A stretch of 64,000 nt of DNA from Janthinobacterium sp. 64 (GTDB lineage Bacteria; Pseudomonadota; Gammaproteobacteria; Burkholderiales; Burkholderiaceae_D). The translations under genes were made by a program, and so were the position numbers. A model generated the notes under the pieces. The model was given only the letters and a program-made list of their open reading frames with translations, had not been told where the DNA came from and made no database searches. Location: assembly GCF_002813325.1 (NCBI RefSeq), contig NZ_PHUG01000001.1, positions 1,984,001 to 2,048,000 of the forward strand, in the 5' to 3' direction. Positions 46,465-55,054 of the stretch are shown here, one piece after another (the stretch's first letter is position 1; each line of letters starts with the position of its first letter).

Positions 46465-47805
46465 TCAGATCAGATCAAACACTGCCATCGATTCGACGTG
46501 CGAAGTGTGCGGGAACATGTTCACCACGCCCGCCTTGCTCAGCACATAGCCCGCTTCCAGCGCCAGGATGCCGGCGTCGCGCGCCAGGGTCGACGGGCTG
46601 CATGAGACGTACACGATGCGTTTCGGCAGCAGGTCGGGACGCACTTGCGACAGGCCGACCAGCGCCTGGCACAGGGCCATGGCGCCATCGCGCGGCGGGT
46701 CGACGAGGATGCGATCAAAACGGCCCAAGGCAATCAGGTCTTCCGTCGTCACTTCGAACAGGTTGCGCGTCGAGAACGAGGTTTTTTCCGCCAGGCCATT
46801 GGCCAGCGCGTTTTCCAGCGCCCGCTCCGTCAGCGTGGTGCTGCCTTCGATACCGACCACTTCGCTGCCCTGCGTGGCCAGCGGCAAGGTGAAATTGCCC
46901 AGGCCACAGAACAGGTCGGCCACGCGGTCCGTCGGCTGCACTTCCAGCAAACGCAGGGCTTTCGATACCAGCACGCGGTTGATGTGGTGGTTCACCTGCG
47001 TGAAATCGACAGGCTTGAATGGCATCTTGACGCCGAATTCCGGCAACAGGTAATGCAATTGTTTGTCGAGCGGATAGAATGGCACGGCCGTTTCCGGCCC
47101 TTTCACCTGCAGCCACCATTGCACGCCGTATTCGTCGGCAAAGGCTTTCAGTTTCGTTTCGTCGTCCGCCGTCAATGGCGCCATGATGCGCAAGACCATG
47201 GCGGTCACGTCTTCGCCCACGGCCAGCTCGATCTGCGGCATCTGGTCGAAGATCGACAGCGAAGCAATCAATCCACGCAGCGGCAGCAGCATGGCGGAGA
47301 TATGCGGTGGCAAGATTTCGCAGCTATCCATGTCGGCAACAAACGCCGATTTCTTTTCATGGAAGCCCACCAGCACAGCGTCTTTCTTCTTGACGTGGCG
47401 CACCGACAGACGCGCGCGGTAGCGGTAGCCCCACGTCGGGCCATACATGGGGCGCATGATGCTTTGCGGACGCACCTTGCCGATATGCCACAAGTTATCT
47501 TCCAGCACGCGCTGCTTGATCGCCACCTGCGCCGACGGTTCCAGGTGCTGCATCGAGCAGCCGCCGCAATTGTCGAAATGCTTGCACTTGGGCGTCACGC
47601 GCATAGCCGATTCGCGGTGCAGCACCGTCATGCGGGCCATTTCCCAGTTTTTCTTCTTCTTGTACGTCACAAAGCTGACGCGCTCGCCTGGCAATGCGCC
47701 TTCGACAAACACGACCTTGCCCGGCGAGCCGTCTTCGTTTTCAATATGGCCAACGCCACGGGCGTCCATGTCGAGCGATTTGATTTCGATGATATTTTCT
47801 TGCAT
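46465..47805 (-). CDS. rlmD: 23S rRNA (uracil-1939-C5)-methyltransferase RlmD
   Basis: A 446-residue class I methyltransferase with an iron-sulfur cluster. Cluster cysteines are in CKHFDNCGGC and a later MDSCEIL. The catalytic motifs are DPPRDG and VSCSPSTLARD. A TRAM-like N-terminal domain (IKSLDMDARGVGHIENEDGS) precedes the core, and SAM motif I is VADLFCGLGNFTLPLA. The ATG at 47805 gives the usual start MQENIIEIKSLDMDARGVGH; the longer frame is not family-like. It ends close to the 80-base tandem repeat. Confidence 0.95.
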   Translation of the reverse strand: MQENIIEIKSLDMDARGVGHIENEDGSPGKVVFVEGALPGERVSFVTYKKKKNWEMARMTVLHRESAMRVTPKCKHFDNCGGCSMQHLEPSAQVAIKQRVLEDNLWHIGKVRPQSIMRPMYGPTWGYRYRARLSVRHVKKKDAVLVGFHEKKSAFVADMDSCEILPPHISAMLLPLRGLIASLSIFDQMPQIELAVGEDVTAMVLRIMAPLTADDETKLKAFADEYGVQWWLQVKGPETAVPFYPLDKQLHYLLPEFGVKMPFKPVDFTQVNHHINRVLVSKALRLLEVQPTDRVADLFCGLGNFTLPLATQGSEVVGIEGSTTLTERALENALANGLAEKTSFSTRNLFEVTTEDLIALGRFDRILVDPPRDGAMALCQALVGLSQVRPDLLPKRIVYVSCSPSTLARDAGILALEAGYVLSKAGVVNMFPHTSHVESMAVFDLI

Positions 47806-47952
47806 AGCGATCAATAGGTAAGAGTGGGCCAGGACGCAGGGCCGCGCTGGAACTTGAAACAATGGGGGAAAGGTCAGGCGCCGCGAGCGGGGCGTATGAT
47901 AGCAGATGCGCACTGGCTTCAGCCCGCGGCGCAGCCGAACCGATTCAGCGGG

Positions 47953-48984
47953 CTACAAAAGGGAGTCGCGCACGACGCCACGCGCCGCCATAGCGCGTTT
48001 GAGCTTGATCAGCGCTTCCTGCTGGATCTGGCGCACGCGCTCGCGCGTCACGCCCATTTCCTCGGCCAGGGTTTCCAGCGTGGCCGGGTCGTCGTTGTCG
48101 AGGCCGAAACGGCGCATGATCACCACGCGCTGCTTGTCGGGCAGCTTGGTCAGCCAGTCGCGCACCAGCACCGTCATTTCATGGTGTTCGGCGCGCGCGT
48201 CAGGGCTGTCTTCGCTGGCGCCGGGCAGCATGTCCATCAGCGACGATTGCGGATCGTTGTCGAGCGGCGCGTCGAGCGAGGTGGCATGCTCGGACAGAGC
48301 CAGGATATCCTGCACCTCTTCCACGGGACGGCCCACCAGGTGGGCGATGTCTTCCGCAGTGGCATCCTTGCCATCGTGGTGCTGGGCTTCCAGGTGGTAT
48401 TTGCCGCGCAGAATTTGATTGAGTTCGCGCACCATGTGCACGGGCAGGCGCACCGTACGCGCCTGGTTCATGATGGCGCGCTCGATGCTCTGGCGTATCC
48501 ACCAGGTCGCATAGGTAGAGAAACGGAAACCGCGTTCGGGCTCGAACTTGTCGATGGCCCGCATCAGGCCGATGTTGCCCTCCTCGATCATGTCGAGCAA
48601 GACCACGCCCCGGTTGATGTAATGCTTGGCGATCGACACGACCAGGCGCAGATTGTGCTCGATCATGGTTTGCCGGGCTTCGAAGTTGCCCTGCTTGGCG
48701 AGCGTGGCGTAATGCACCTCTTGCGCCGCCGTCAGCAGGGGCCGCGTGCCGATCTGGTTCAGATAGTGCTGCGTGGTATCGGTCGACAGCTCCGCCGCCA
48801 GCACTTTTTTCAGTTCATCGACACTTTCGACCAGCACGCTGACGCTGGCCACCTCGCCGCCCTCGCCCGCGTCGACGGCGTCAATGCCGTCGAGTTCGCC
48901 GGCATCGTCCGTCACGACTTCGTCCGCCCCGTCTTCCGGCAGTTCCGGGTCATCATCCAACTGGTCGTGCGGCGCGTGTGTCAT
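47953..48984 (-). CDS. rpoS: RNA polymerase sigma factor RpoS
   Basis: A 343-residue sigma factor for stationary phase and stress. Region 2 is [20 protein letters not shown] and the later [20 protein letters not shown]; region 4 has [20 protein letters not shown]. The N-terminal 45 residues are acidic and variable ([20 protein letters not shown]). It follows nlpD by eight bases. In enteric bacteria rpoS promoters lie within nlpD, which may hold here. Confidence 0.97.
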   Translation of the reverse strand: MTHAPHDQLDDDPELPEDGADEVVTDDAGELDGIDAVDAGEGGEVASVSVLVESVDELKKVLAAELSTDTTQHYLNQIGTRPLLTAAQEVHYATLAKQGNFEARQTMIEHNLRLVVSIAKHYINRGVVLLDMIEEGNIGLMRAIDKFEPERGFRFSTYATWWIRQSIERAIMNQARTVRLPVHMVRELNQILRGKYHLEAQHHDGKDATAEDIAHLVGRPVEEVQDILALSEHATSLDAPLDNDPQSSLMDMLPGASEDSPDARAEHHEMTVLVRDWLTKLPDKQRVVIMRRFGLDNDDPATLETLAEEMGVTRERVRQIQQEALIKLKRAMAARGVVRDSLL

Positions 48985-48992
48985 TGCTTTAC

Positions 48993-49910
48993 CTAACGGT
49001 TAGGCAGGAATTTCGAAGGATCGACAGGCTTGCCCTGCTGGCGAATCTCAAAGTGCAGCTTCACGCGGTCGGCATCGGAATCGCCCATTTCAGCGATGGC
49101 CTGGCCTTTGTTGACGTTCTGCCCTTCCTTCACCAGGATGCTGCGGTTGTGCGCATATGCCGACAATAAACTATTACTGTGCTTCACGATGACAAGATTA
49201 CCATAACCACGGATTCCGCTCCCGGCATACATGACTTTTCCCGATCCGGCCGCCACCACCTGCTGGCCCGCCTTGCCGGCGATATCGACGCCCTTGTTCT
49301 TGCCTTCGTCGAAAGTGCCGATGACCTTGCCTTCGGAAGGCCACATCCAGCTGATCTTCTCGTCGCCAGGCACCGAGGCCGCAGGGGCTGCCGCGGCGGC
49401 GGCCGGTGCAGCGGCGGCTGCCGGCGCTGGCGCCGGCTTGGCGTCGCCGTTGCCGCCATCGGCGCGCAGCTCGGCCAGGGTGGCGTCGGAATACGCGCGC
49501 TTCTCGCCGCGCGGACCGGTTTTCTTCGGCACGACAGGCGCGGCCGGCTTGACTTCCGTCACCGGCGGCATGACGATGGCCGATGTTTGCGCGCCGCCCG
49601 TGTCGCCATTCGGCGGCAGCACGCGCAATACCTGGTCGACCTTGATGTCGTTCGGGTTGCTCAAGTCATTCCAGGCCACCAGGTCGCGGTAATTCTGGCC
49701 GTGTTCCAGGGCGATGCGCAACAGCGTGTCGCCGCGCTTGACCGTGTAATAGGCCGGGTCGCGGTCGCGCGGATCGCTGGCGGCGGCGCTGCTGCTCGAT
49801 GGATGGCGCTCGACGACGGGCGCCTGGACGCCCGTGGTGCCGCAACCGCTCAACAGCGCGGCCAAGGTGATGCTACATAGAAGTATGTTACTTTTCTTAA
49901 TCATTCGCAT
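48993..49910 (-). CDS. nlpD: Murein hydrolase activator NlpD
   Basis: A 305-residue lipoprotein with lipobox LLSGC (Cys near residue 23), a LysM domain ([20 protein letters not shown], about 54-98), an Ala/Pro-rich linker, and a degenerate M23 peptidase domain (about 190-305). Catalytic zinc ligands are missing: the expected HxxxD is replaced in VDIAGKAGQ, so it is an activator of amidases (AmiC type) rather than an active peptidase. It lies between pcm and rpoS in the conserved order. Confidence 0.95.
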   Translation of the reverse strand: MRMIKKSNILLCSITLAALLSGCGTTGVQAPVVERHPSSSSAAASDPRDRDPAYYTVKRGDTLLRIALEHGQNYRDLVAWNDLSNPNDIKVDQVLRVLPPNGDTGGAQTSAIVMPPVTEVKPAAPVVPKKTGPRGEKRAYSDATLAELRADGGNGDAKPAPAPAAAAAPAAAAAAPAASVPGDEKISWMWPSEGKVIGTFDEGKNKGVDIAGKAGQQVVAAGSGKVMYAGSGIRGYGNLVIVKHSNSLLSAYAHNRSILVKEGQNVNKGQAIAEMGDSDADRVKLHFEIRQQGKPVDPSKFLPNR

Positions 49911-49946
49911 GTAATTGTATGTCCTGCTTGCTAGCTGATCCGGGGA

Positions 49947-50837
49947 TCATATGGTGCCCGGGCGCAAAGGCACGAAATGGCAGTCTTCCAGGGTCTGGCT
50001 GGTCCATTCCATTTTCCCCACCCGGGTAATGAGTTGTAAGTGTTGCAATTTAGCCCCCACCGGCGCAACCAGACGCCCGCCGGGTGCCAGCTGTTCCAGC
50101 AAGGCTTGCGGGACTTCCAGGCCGGCTGCGGCAAGGATGATGCCGTCGAAGGGCGCCGCCTGCGGCAGGCCAAGCATACCATCTCCGTACTGCAAGCGCA
50201 GATTTGACACGCGCAGCGGGCGCAGATTGGCCTTCGCCAGCTCGTGCAGGGGCCGGATGCGCTCGATCGAATACACCTCTTTCGCCACCAGCGACAGCAC
50301 CGTCGCCTGGTAACCGCAACCGGTGCCGATCTCCAGCACGCGCTGCAAGTTGCCGCCCTGGCGCATCACTTCGATCATGCGCGCCACGATATACGGCTGC
50401 GAAATGGTCTGGTGGTGGCCGATGGGCAAGGAGGCGTCGATATACGCCTGCGACGCCAGCGCCTCGTCCATGAACAGATGGCGCGGCACGGCTTGCATGG
50501 CGTCGAGCACCACCTGGTCCTTGACGCCCTGTTTCGCGATGCGCGCCACCATGGCCCGGCGTACGGCTTCCGACACCAGCGGATTTTGCCGTGGCGGCGA
50601 CTGCACCGGCGGCTGTGCCCGCTCATTGGCGATGGCCTGGGCACGCGACGGCGCGATGGGCAGCGTGGCAGCGTGGTACGGCGCGCCACCCCTGGCCGCA
50701 TTTTGCGCCGCATTCTGTGTCGCCGTCTGCGGCGTGGCAATGCGCGACTGCGCCAGCGACTGCCCCCCGCCCTGCCTGGCGGGCTTGCCGGCCAGCGAAT
50801 CGAGGGTCAGGGGGAAGGTACGCGGCTTGTCAGTCAT
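49947..50837 (-). CDS. pcm: Protein-L-isoaspartate O-methyltransferase with long N-terminal extension
   Basis: A 296-residue enzyme repairing isoaspartyl damage. The catalytic core starts near residue 88, with [20 protein letters not shown] and the SAM motif [40 protein letters not shown] follows. The first 85 residues are low-complexity, rich in Ala, Gln and Pro, and not part of the family core. The start overlaps nothing and lies nine bases from surE. An internal methionine at the core ([15 protein letters not shown]) could be the true start. Confidence 0.93.
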   Translation of the reverse strand: MTDKPRTFPLTLDSLAGKPARQGGGQSLAQSRIATPQTATQNAAQNAARGGAPYHAATLPIAPSRAQAIANERAQPPVQSPPRQNPLVSEAVRRAMVARIAKQGVKDQVVLDAMQAVPRHLFMDEALASQAYIDASLPIGHHQTISQPYIVARMIEVMRQGGNLQRVLEIGTGCGYQATVLSLVAKEVYSIERIRPLHELAKANLRPLRVSNLRLQYGDGMLGLPQAAPFDGIILAAAGLEVPQALLEQLAPGGRLVAPVGAKLQHLQLITRVGKMEWTSQTLEDCHFVPLRPGTI

Positions 50838-50846
50838 AGTGAGCGG

Positions 50847-51584
50847 TCATGCCAGGCCTTTTGCCAGTGCATCGAGTTGGGTGGTATGGGTCAGGTCGAT
50901 CTGCAGCGGCGTGATCGAGACTTGTCCATGTTCAACGGCGTAAAAGTCCGTGCCCGGCCCGCCTTCCTTGGCCGTGCCGGCGGGGCCGATCCAGAAGATT
51001 TCACGGCCACGGGGATCGAGCGCGCGGATCACGGGCTCGGCCGAATGGCGCTTGCCCAGGCGCGTGGCCACCACGCCCTGCATTTGCTCGTAAGGAATGG
51101 CGGGAATGTTCACGTTCAGCAGATACGGTTTCTGCAGGGCGTCAAACTGGCGCTCGACGATTTCCCGCGCCACGCGGGCGGCCGCGTCCAGATTGGCCCA
51201 GCCGAACTGCGACTGGGAAAAGGCGATGGCGGGAATGCCGAACAGATAGCCTTCCGTCGCGGCCGCCACGGTACCCGAATACAGCGTGTCGTCGCCCATG
51301 TTGGGGCCGTTGTTGATGCCAGAGACCACCAGGTCGGGGCGCTCGATGAGCATGCCCGTCAGCGCCACGTGCACGCAGTCGGTGGGGGTGCCGTTGACAA
51401 AATAAAAGCCGTTGGCCGCCTTGTGCACGGACAGGGGCCGGTCCAGGGACAGCGAATTGGACGCGCCCGATCGATTGCTGTCAGGCGCCACCACGACGAT
51501 TTCCGCAATGGGCGCGAGCGCGTCGGCCAGGGCAGCCAGGCCTGGCGCCAGGTAACCGTCGTCGTTACTGATAAGAATTCTCAT
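50847..51584 (-). CDS. surE: 5'/3'-nucleotidase SurE
   Basis: A 245-residue metal-dependent nucleotidase/polyphosphatase. The N-terminal DD pair is in [23 protein letters not shown] and [20 protein letters not shown] complete the metal site. It dephosphorylates nucleoside monophosphates and heads the surE-pcm-nlpD-rpoS order typical of stationary-phase operons. Confidence 0.96.
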   Translation of the reverse strand: MRILISNDDGYLAPGLAALADALAPIAEIVVVAPDSNRSGASNSLSLDRPLSVHKAANGFYFVNGTPTDCVHVALTGMLIERPDLVVSGINNGPNMGDDTLYSGTVAAATEGYLFGIPAIAFSQSQFGWANLDAAARVAREIVERQFDALQKPYLLNVNIPAIPYEQMQGVVATRLGKRHSAEPVIRALDPRGREIFWIGPAGTAKEGGPGTDFYAVEHGQVSITPLQIDLTHTTQLDALAKGLA

Positions 51585-51678
51585 AACGAGATTTTACCTG
51601 AAGCAATGCCAACACTGCGCATGCCACACACCGAATGGCAGCATTATTTATGCCGCCGCGCCGACACGGCGCAAGGCG

Positions 51679-54147
51679 TCAGCGCTGCTCGATGCGCGCT
51701 TCCGATAGCGCCCCTTCCAGCGCCTGCACTTCATCCTCCTGCAAGGCCAGCAAGGCATTCAGGTCGCCTTGCAATTTATACATTCTTTTCAACTGCGCCA
51801 TGCCGCGCCTGCGCAGCTTGCCCGGCACGCCAGGGCGCAGCAGAACGGATTTCAAATGTTCGGCCAGTTCGCCCGCCTGCGCATACTGTTCCCGCTCTAT
51901 CATGCCTTGCAACATCGAGATCATGCTGGCCAGGGTGTCCGGCTCGGCCGCGTCCTGCCCGCTGGCGCGGCCGGCCAGGATGGTTTCCTGCAAATGCCGG
52001 GCGCCGTCCAGCACGCCGTCCGCATGCCCCGTGACGGGCGCATTCAGCAACCGGTCGCTGCCGCTGAGCACCGCGTCTTCCAGCAGGCGCGCCGCCTCGC
52101 TGTCGCCCTGCTGCTGCAGGGTACCGGCCAATTGCTTCTTGCTGTGCAAGGTATCGAGATGGTCTTCGCCCAGCAGGCGCGCGTGCACTTCCAGCACCTG
52201 CTCCTGCACGCTGCGCGCCGCATCGAGCTCGCCACGCCGCAGCAGCGCCTCGGCCAGCTTGCGCTGGCTCATCAGGGTTTCAGGATGGTCGAGCCCGTGC
52301 GTGCGCTCGCGCGCCGCCACCTGGTCTTCCTGCAGCTGGCGCGCGCCGGCCCAGTCGCCCTGCCCGGCCACGATGTCGGCCAGCAAGTCGCGCGTGGCCA
52401 GCGTGACCGCATGGTCGCTGCCCAGGCGCCGCTCCTGCACCTGCAGCACGGCAGCGAGCAGGCGCCGCGCGCCTTCCAGGTCGCCTGCGCGCCCCAGCGC
52501 CTGCGCCAGGGCCAGCTTGCTGCGCAAGGTATCGCCATGCTCGGCGCCAAACAGGCGCTCGCGCGCCGCCACCACCGTACCCAGCACTTGCTGCGCCTGC
52601 GCCAGCCGCCCCATGCGCAGCAAGGTGGCGGCGCGGCGATCCATCGCTTCCAGGGTCAGCGGATGCTCGCCGCCCAGCTGGCGCGCGTAACTTGCCAGCA
52701 CGGTATCCTGCAGCAGCAGCGCCGCCGCCAGTTCCCCCTGCAGCAACAGGGTTTGCGCCAGGCAGGCCCGAGCGGCCAGGGTGTCGGGATGCTCGCTGCC
52801 CAGCACGCGCTCGCGCACATCGAGCACGTCTTCTTCCAGGAAGCGGGCTTCATCGAGCTTGCCCAGCTGGCGCAGCAGGCGCGCCATGCCGCTCTTGCAC
52901 GCCAGGCTGTCGGGATGCTCCTCGCCCAGCAGGCGTACGCGGATCTCGACGCTCTGGCGAAAGGCATCGAGCGCCTGCGCGCTGCGCCCCTCCTTGCGGT
53001 ACAGCTCGCCCAGGCGGGCCAGGTCGCGCGCCAGCGGCAGGGCCACGGCGCGGCCCGGCTCCAGCGACAAGGCCTGGCGCGCTTCGCTGATGGCGCCCAG
53101 CAAGGCGATTTCACGGCTCGATTGCCAGGGGAAATACCCGCCCGTCAGCCAGTGCAAAAAGGCTTCGAAGGTGCGCGTGAGGGAAAAGCGGTCGCCGCCC
53201 TGGTCGATGCGCACGGCCAATTGCTCGCCATACGCAAAGGTTTTCGTCTGCTGCAGCTGGACTTCGTCGAAATAGCTGTCGAGGGCGATCTGCGACAAGC
53301 CGTAGGACGTGCGCAGCAGGCGCTCGAACATGGGCTGGAAGCCGGCGATGCCCTTGTGCGCGTCGCCGCGGCGCCACTCGGCGCGCTGCGCGCCATCGCC
53401 CATTTCTATGCGCGAGGGCAAGGGGTAGACGAGTAGCGGACGCTGTTCGTCTTCATGGCTGCGGCGGTACTCGATGGCCCGGGTGACGAGCGCATCGACG
53501 CCTTCCAGGCTTTGCCGGTTCGGCGTGAAGACCACCACCAGCTTTTTCGGCAGCAAGGTGGTGCAGATGCCGGCACTGTCCGTGCGGCCCGTGCGCGAAT
53601 CGACGAGCACGTAGCGGAAATGCTGGGCCAGCGTATCGGCGAAGCAGCGGAACAGGGCTGGGCAGGTGTCGAACAGCTGATCCCAGCGCATCTGCGCCAG
53701 CCGTTCGCTGTAGCTGGCATCGAAACGCCCCGCGCGCATCAGGTACAGCGGGCTGCCCTGATCGACGCGCACCACGTATTGCTGCCAGTCGATGGCGTCG
53801 AGCACGCGCTGCGCCAGCGCCGCATCGTCGCGGCCGGCATCGTCGCGCCCCCGGGCCTGCCCGCCGCCACTTTCCAGGCTGAAGCGTTCCAGCTGCTGGC
53901 GGCAAGCCTCGAAGAATTCCAGTACGCCGGGACGCTCCTCGTGCTGCTCGAAATAATGGTGCAGGCCCGGCGCTTCCATGTCCCAGTCCAGCATCAGCAC
54001 GGGCACGCTGGCGTTTTCACGGCGCGCCAGCAGGACGGCGATGTTCGACAGGGCCATGGTGCGGCCGGTACCGCCCTTGTAGGAATAGAAGGTGACGACT
54101 TCGCCAGGGGCGCTCAAAGGCGGCAGGGAGAGGCGTTGGCATTCCAT
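51679..54147 (-). CDS. KGGTGR-motif MinD/ParA-like ATPase with tetratricopeptide repeats
   Basis: An 822-residue protein. Residues 15-230 form a MinD/ParA-like ATPase with deviant Walker A KGGTGRT (24-30), DWDMEAPG (54-61) and a switch region DSRTG (183-187). The arginine in place of the usual lysine/threonine step is the KGGVGR variant seen in conflict and peptide-modification loci. A variable region leads to one divergent TPR (365-407) and seven consecutive repeats of exactly 42 residues (408-701), each opening G-x-[DE]-H-x-x-[ST]-L. The C-terminus carries further helices. The gene follows the TIR gene by 19 bases. It probably senses a ligand or partner and drives the TIR effector. Confidence 0.82.
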   Translation of the reverse strand: MECQRLSLPPLSAPGEVVTFYSYKGGTGRTMALSNIAVLLARRENASVPVLMLDWDMEAPGLHHYFEQHEERPGVLEFFEACRQQLERFSLESGGGQARGRDDAGRDDAALAQRVLDAIDWQQYVVRVDQGSPLYLMRAGRFDASYSERLAQMRWDQLFDTCPALFRCFADTLAQHFRYVLVDSRTGRTDSAGICTTLLPKKLVVVFTPNRQSLEGVDALVTRAIEYRRSHEDEQRPLLVYPLPSRIEMGDGAQRAEWRRGDAHKGIAGFQPMFERLLRTSYGLSQIALDSYFDEVQLQQTKTFAYGEQLAVRIDQGGDRFSLTRTFEAFLHWLTGGYFPWQSSREIALLGAISEARQALSLEPGRAVALPLARDLARLGELYRKEGRSAQALDAFRQSVEIRVRLLGEEHPDSLACKSGMARLLRQLGKLDEARFLEEDVLDVRERVLGSEHPDTLAARACLAQTLLLQGELAAALLLQDTVLASYARQLGGEHPLTLEAMDRRAATLLRMGRLAQAQQVLGTVVAARERLFGAEHGDTLRSKLALAQALGRAGDLEGARRLLAAVLQVQERRLGSDHAVTLATRDLLADIVAGQGDWAGARQLQEDQVAARERTHGLDHPETLMSQRKLAEALLRRGELDAARSVQEQVLEVHARLLGEDHLDTLHSKKQLAGTLQQQGDSEAARLLEDAVLSGSDRLLNAPVTGHADGVLDGARHLQETILAGRASGQDAAEPDTLASMISMLQGMIEREQYAQAGELAEHLKSVLLRPGVPGKLRRRGMAQLKRMYKLQGDLNALLALQEDEVQALEGALSEARIEQR

Positions 54148-54166
54148 GACAGGACCTTTTACGTGA

Positions 54167-54772
54167 TTAACGCGGAAAGTGGGGAGGCGGAATGGCGCGC
54201 CATTCCGGTGGAATATCGGGCAACACGAAACGGCTGCAATCGTGGCCGGGCGGTGTCGACCGCTTGAGCAAGTGGTAATGCGTGGCGATGCGCTGCACGA
54301 TGCGGTCGATGTCGGGCAGGTATTGCGGATTCGACTTCAGGTCGCCGCTGGCCAGCGTATAGCCGGAGAAATCGACGTACAGCCCCGACTCCGTGATTTG
54401 CGGCGGCAAGCCGTCCGGATGGCGCGTCATGATGATGGGGATGATCAGGTGGCTGGGCAGTTCATACCAGGCGCGCCGCTCCTGTTCGATCAGCTGCATG
54501 GCAGCAAATTCACGCCGCGTGTAGCCATGTGCTTCATATTTGGGCGTGTACAGCACGATCATGCAGACGCTCTGGCACATGGCGCGCGCCACGCGCAGGT
54601 CGATATCGTCGCCGCCGCCCAGTTGCTCGCTGTCGATGAACAGCACTTCTTCACGGTCGAGGTGCGGTTCCAGATAACAAGCCAGCGCCTCGATGAGATC
54701 ATTCTTGAACTTGTTCATGAACGCATATTGGCCGTGTGCATAGCTCAAGAAACAGCCGTAGCGGATCTCCAT
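54167..54772 (-). CDS. TIR domain protein
   Basis: A 201-residue protein starting MEIRYGCFLSYAHGQ, with the TIR start motif FLSYAHG (8-14). The BB-loop-like segment is IDSEQLGGGDDID (46-58), followed by the helix RVARAMCQSVCMIVLYTPKY. A glutamate at 88 (in GYTRREFAAM) is placed like the catalytic Glu of NAD-cleaving TIRs. The C-terminal 80 residues are shorter and basic at the end. GGGGGA lies about six bases before the ATG at 54772. It is the first gene of the two-gene unit and is likely an effector; NADase activity is inferred, not shown. Confidence 0.8.
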   Translation of the reverse strand: MEIRYGCFLSYAHGQYAFMNKFKNDLIEALACYLEPHLDREEVLFIDSEQLGGGDDIDLRVARAMCQSVCMIVLYTPKYEAHGYTRREFAAMQLIEQERRAWYELPSHLIIPIIMTRHPDGLPPQITESGLYVDFSGYTLASGDLKSNPQYLPDIDRIVQRIATHYHLLKRSTPPGHDCSRFVLPDIPPEWRAIPPPHFPR

Positions 54773-54912
54773 GGCATCCCCCTGTTCCCCTTGCGGCCCT
54801 GCCAACGCCGCGCCTTGATCCCACAAGGCATGAGTTCACTGTAGACCGCTGAGCAACGGCCTGTTTGCGCTGGCGCAAAGATGTGTCTGGCGTCCTGGAC
54901 ATGACAGAAAAA

Positions 54913-54952
54913 GCCAGAAACTGGCACGATCACGCCCATTTCTGGCATGCCA
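54913..54952. promoter_or_regulatory. Nested palindromes upstream of the TIR operon
   Basis: GCCAG-AAA-CTGGC (54913-54925), then TTTCTGG (54939-54945) mirroring CCAGAAA (54914-54920), and TGGCATGCCA (54943-54952). The cluster lies about 140-180 bases upstream of the TIR start and could be an operator. Confidence 0.4.
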
Positions 54953-55010
54953 GGCGCGCAAGCGGGCGGCGCGCAGAAAGCGCTACTCGCTTGATAACAA
55001 AGGGAAATAT

Positions 55011-55033
55011 GCCGGCGCGCGGAAGGCGCCGGC
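55011..55033 (-). terminator. Hairpin after the DinG-like helicase gene
   Basis: Arms GCCGGCGC and GCGCCGGC, followed on the minus strand by ATATTTCCCTTT. The U-tract is imperfect, so termination is plausible but not certain. Confidence 0.45.
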
Positions 55034-55054
55034 AAGCAGGACTTAAGCGAGGAC

